Positions 63,774-64,000 of a DNA stretch of 64,000 bases are shown here, piece after piece (the first letter of the stretch is position 1; each line of letters starts with the position of its first letter). The notes under the pieces were generated by a model, which did not search any database, was not told the origin of the DNA, and was given only the letters and a program-made list of their open reading frames with translations. The position numbers were made by a program, and so were the translations under genes. Source of the stretch: Renibacterium salmoninarum ATCC 33209 (lineage in GTDB: Bacteria > Actinomycetota > Actinomycetes > Actinomycetales > Micrococcaceae); assembly GCF_000018885.1 (NCBI RefSeq), contig NC_010168.1, positions 3,091,251 through 3,155,250 of the forward strand, read 5' to 3'.

Positions 63774-64000
63774 GGTGGTCAACTCCAAGAAAATCTTGTG
63801 GCGCGCCGAGGCTGTTGCGACTGGGGAAGTAACAGGCCGACGCTGAAATATCGCGTGCCTAAAAGCAGACACGAAGGACTTCACAACTTTAGGCCATATC
63901 AACCTCGACAGTCAAACTGATGCAACTGCACAGCTAGTCGGGCTTCAGCTTGACTCCGGCCAAACACAGCGTGTTCCACAGAGTTTTCCACAACTAGCTG
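63774..64000. other. Origin-proximal rpmH-dnaA intergenic region (partial)
   Basis: The last 227 bp hold no gene. TGTTCCACA at 63972-63980 and TTTTCCACA at 63984-63992 resemble DnaA boxes, as expected for the start of oriC between rpmH and dnaA. The window ends before dnaA, so the origin itself is not fully in view. This identification is inference from gene order plus motifs. Confidence 0.6.

Overview
The window is actinobacterial chromosome and most likely comes from Renibacterium salmoninarum or a very close Micrococcaceae relative. I infer this from Arthrobacter-like proteins throughout, the actinobacterial origin-side gene order at the right end, two near-identical copies of an IS3-family element matching my recollection of IS994 of R. 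salmoninarum, and an exceptional density of single-lesion pseudogenes. No database search was possible, so the species call is inference. The right edge lies beside the replication origin: rpmH-rnpA-yidD-yidC-jag-rsmG-parA-parB with parS sites, then DnaA-box-like 9-mers at the last bases, so dnaA should follow just outside.

Layout. 1-4.5 kb: class Ib ribonucleotide reductase operon nrdHIEF with a NrdR-like box and DnaA-box-like sites upstream. 4.5-8.3 kb: DedA-like membrane protein, thioesterase-like protein, a broken DUF427 gene, lipoate ligase-like protein, mycoredoxin, acetyltransferase. 8.4-9.7 kb: IS994-like copy 1, fused to the tail of a uracil permease. 10-18.9 kb: amino-acid permease, broken glycerate kinase, broken VOC gene, NUDIX gene, a chimeric metal-binding lipoprotein/NlpC-P60 gene, tgt, broken gamma-glutamyltransferase. 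19-24.4 kb: queuosine-precursor transporter, then a putrescine oxidase - universal stress protein - permease operon with a divergent TetR gene. 25-30.6 kb: a surface-protein gene broken three ways, a second IS3-type element, a gene stub, an RpiR regulator and a broken amino-sugar kinase. 30.6-35.2 kb: small membrane proteins, MATE exporter, broken TOPRIM gene, dnaB. 35.2-38.4 kb: DnaA-box cluster, small genes, and rpsF-ssb-rpsR-rplI. 38.4-50 kb: MFS transporter with a frameshifted end, broken DUF1345, a dipeptide ABC operon destroyed by a nonsense codon and IS994-like copy 2, broken LacI gene, HxlR/NAD(P)-binding pair, FAD oxidoreductase and a frameshifted glycosyltransferase. 50-51 kb: three possible tiny genes. 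50.8-64 kb: histidine phosphatase, cca, NUDIX, murJ, a MurJ-partner pseudokinase-like protein, trxB-trxA, parBA and the origin-proximal ribosomal/membrane-insertion cluster.

Working together. The intact core is replication and segregation (dnaB, ssb, parAB/parS), dNTP supply (nrdHIEF with NrdH, mycoredoxin and TrxAB), envelope construction (murJ, yidC/yidD, NlpC/P60) and translation. Accessory uptake and catabolism is mostly decayed: dipeptide, uracil, glutathione, glycerate and amino-sugar genes are broken, whereas queuine salvage and putrescine oxidation look intact. All three insertion sequences sit at junctions of truncated genes with no visible target duplication, which indicates deletions between IS copies. 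A set of long, near-perfect inverted repeats punctuates gene boundaries; two sequence families recur.
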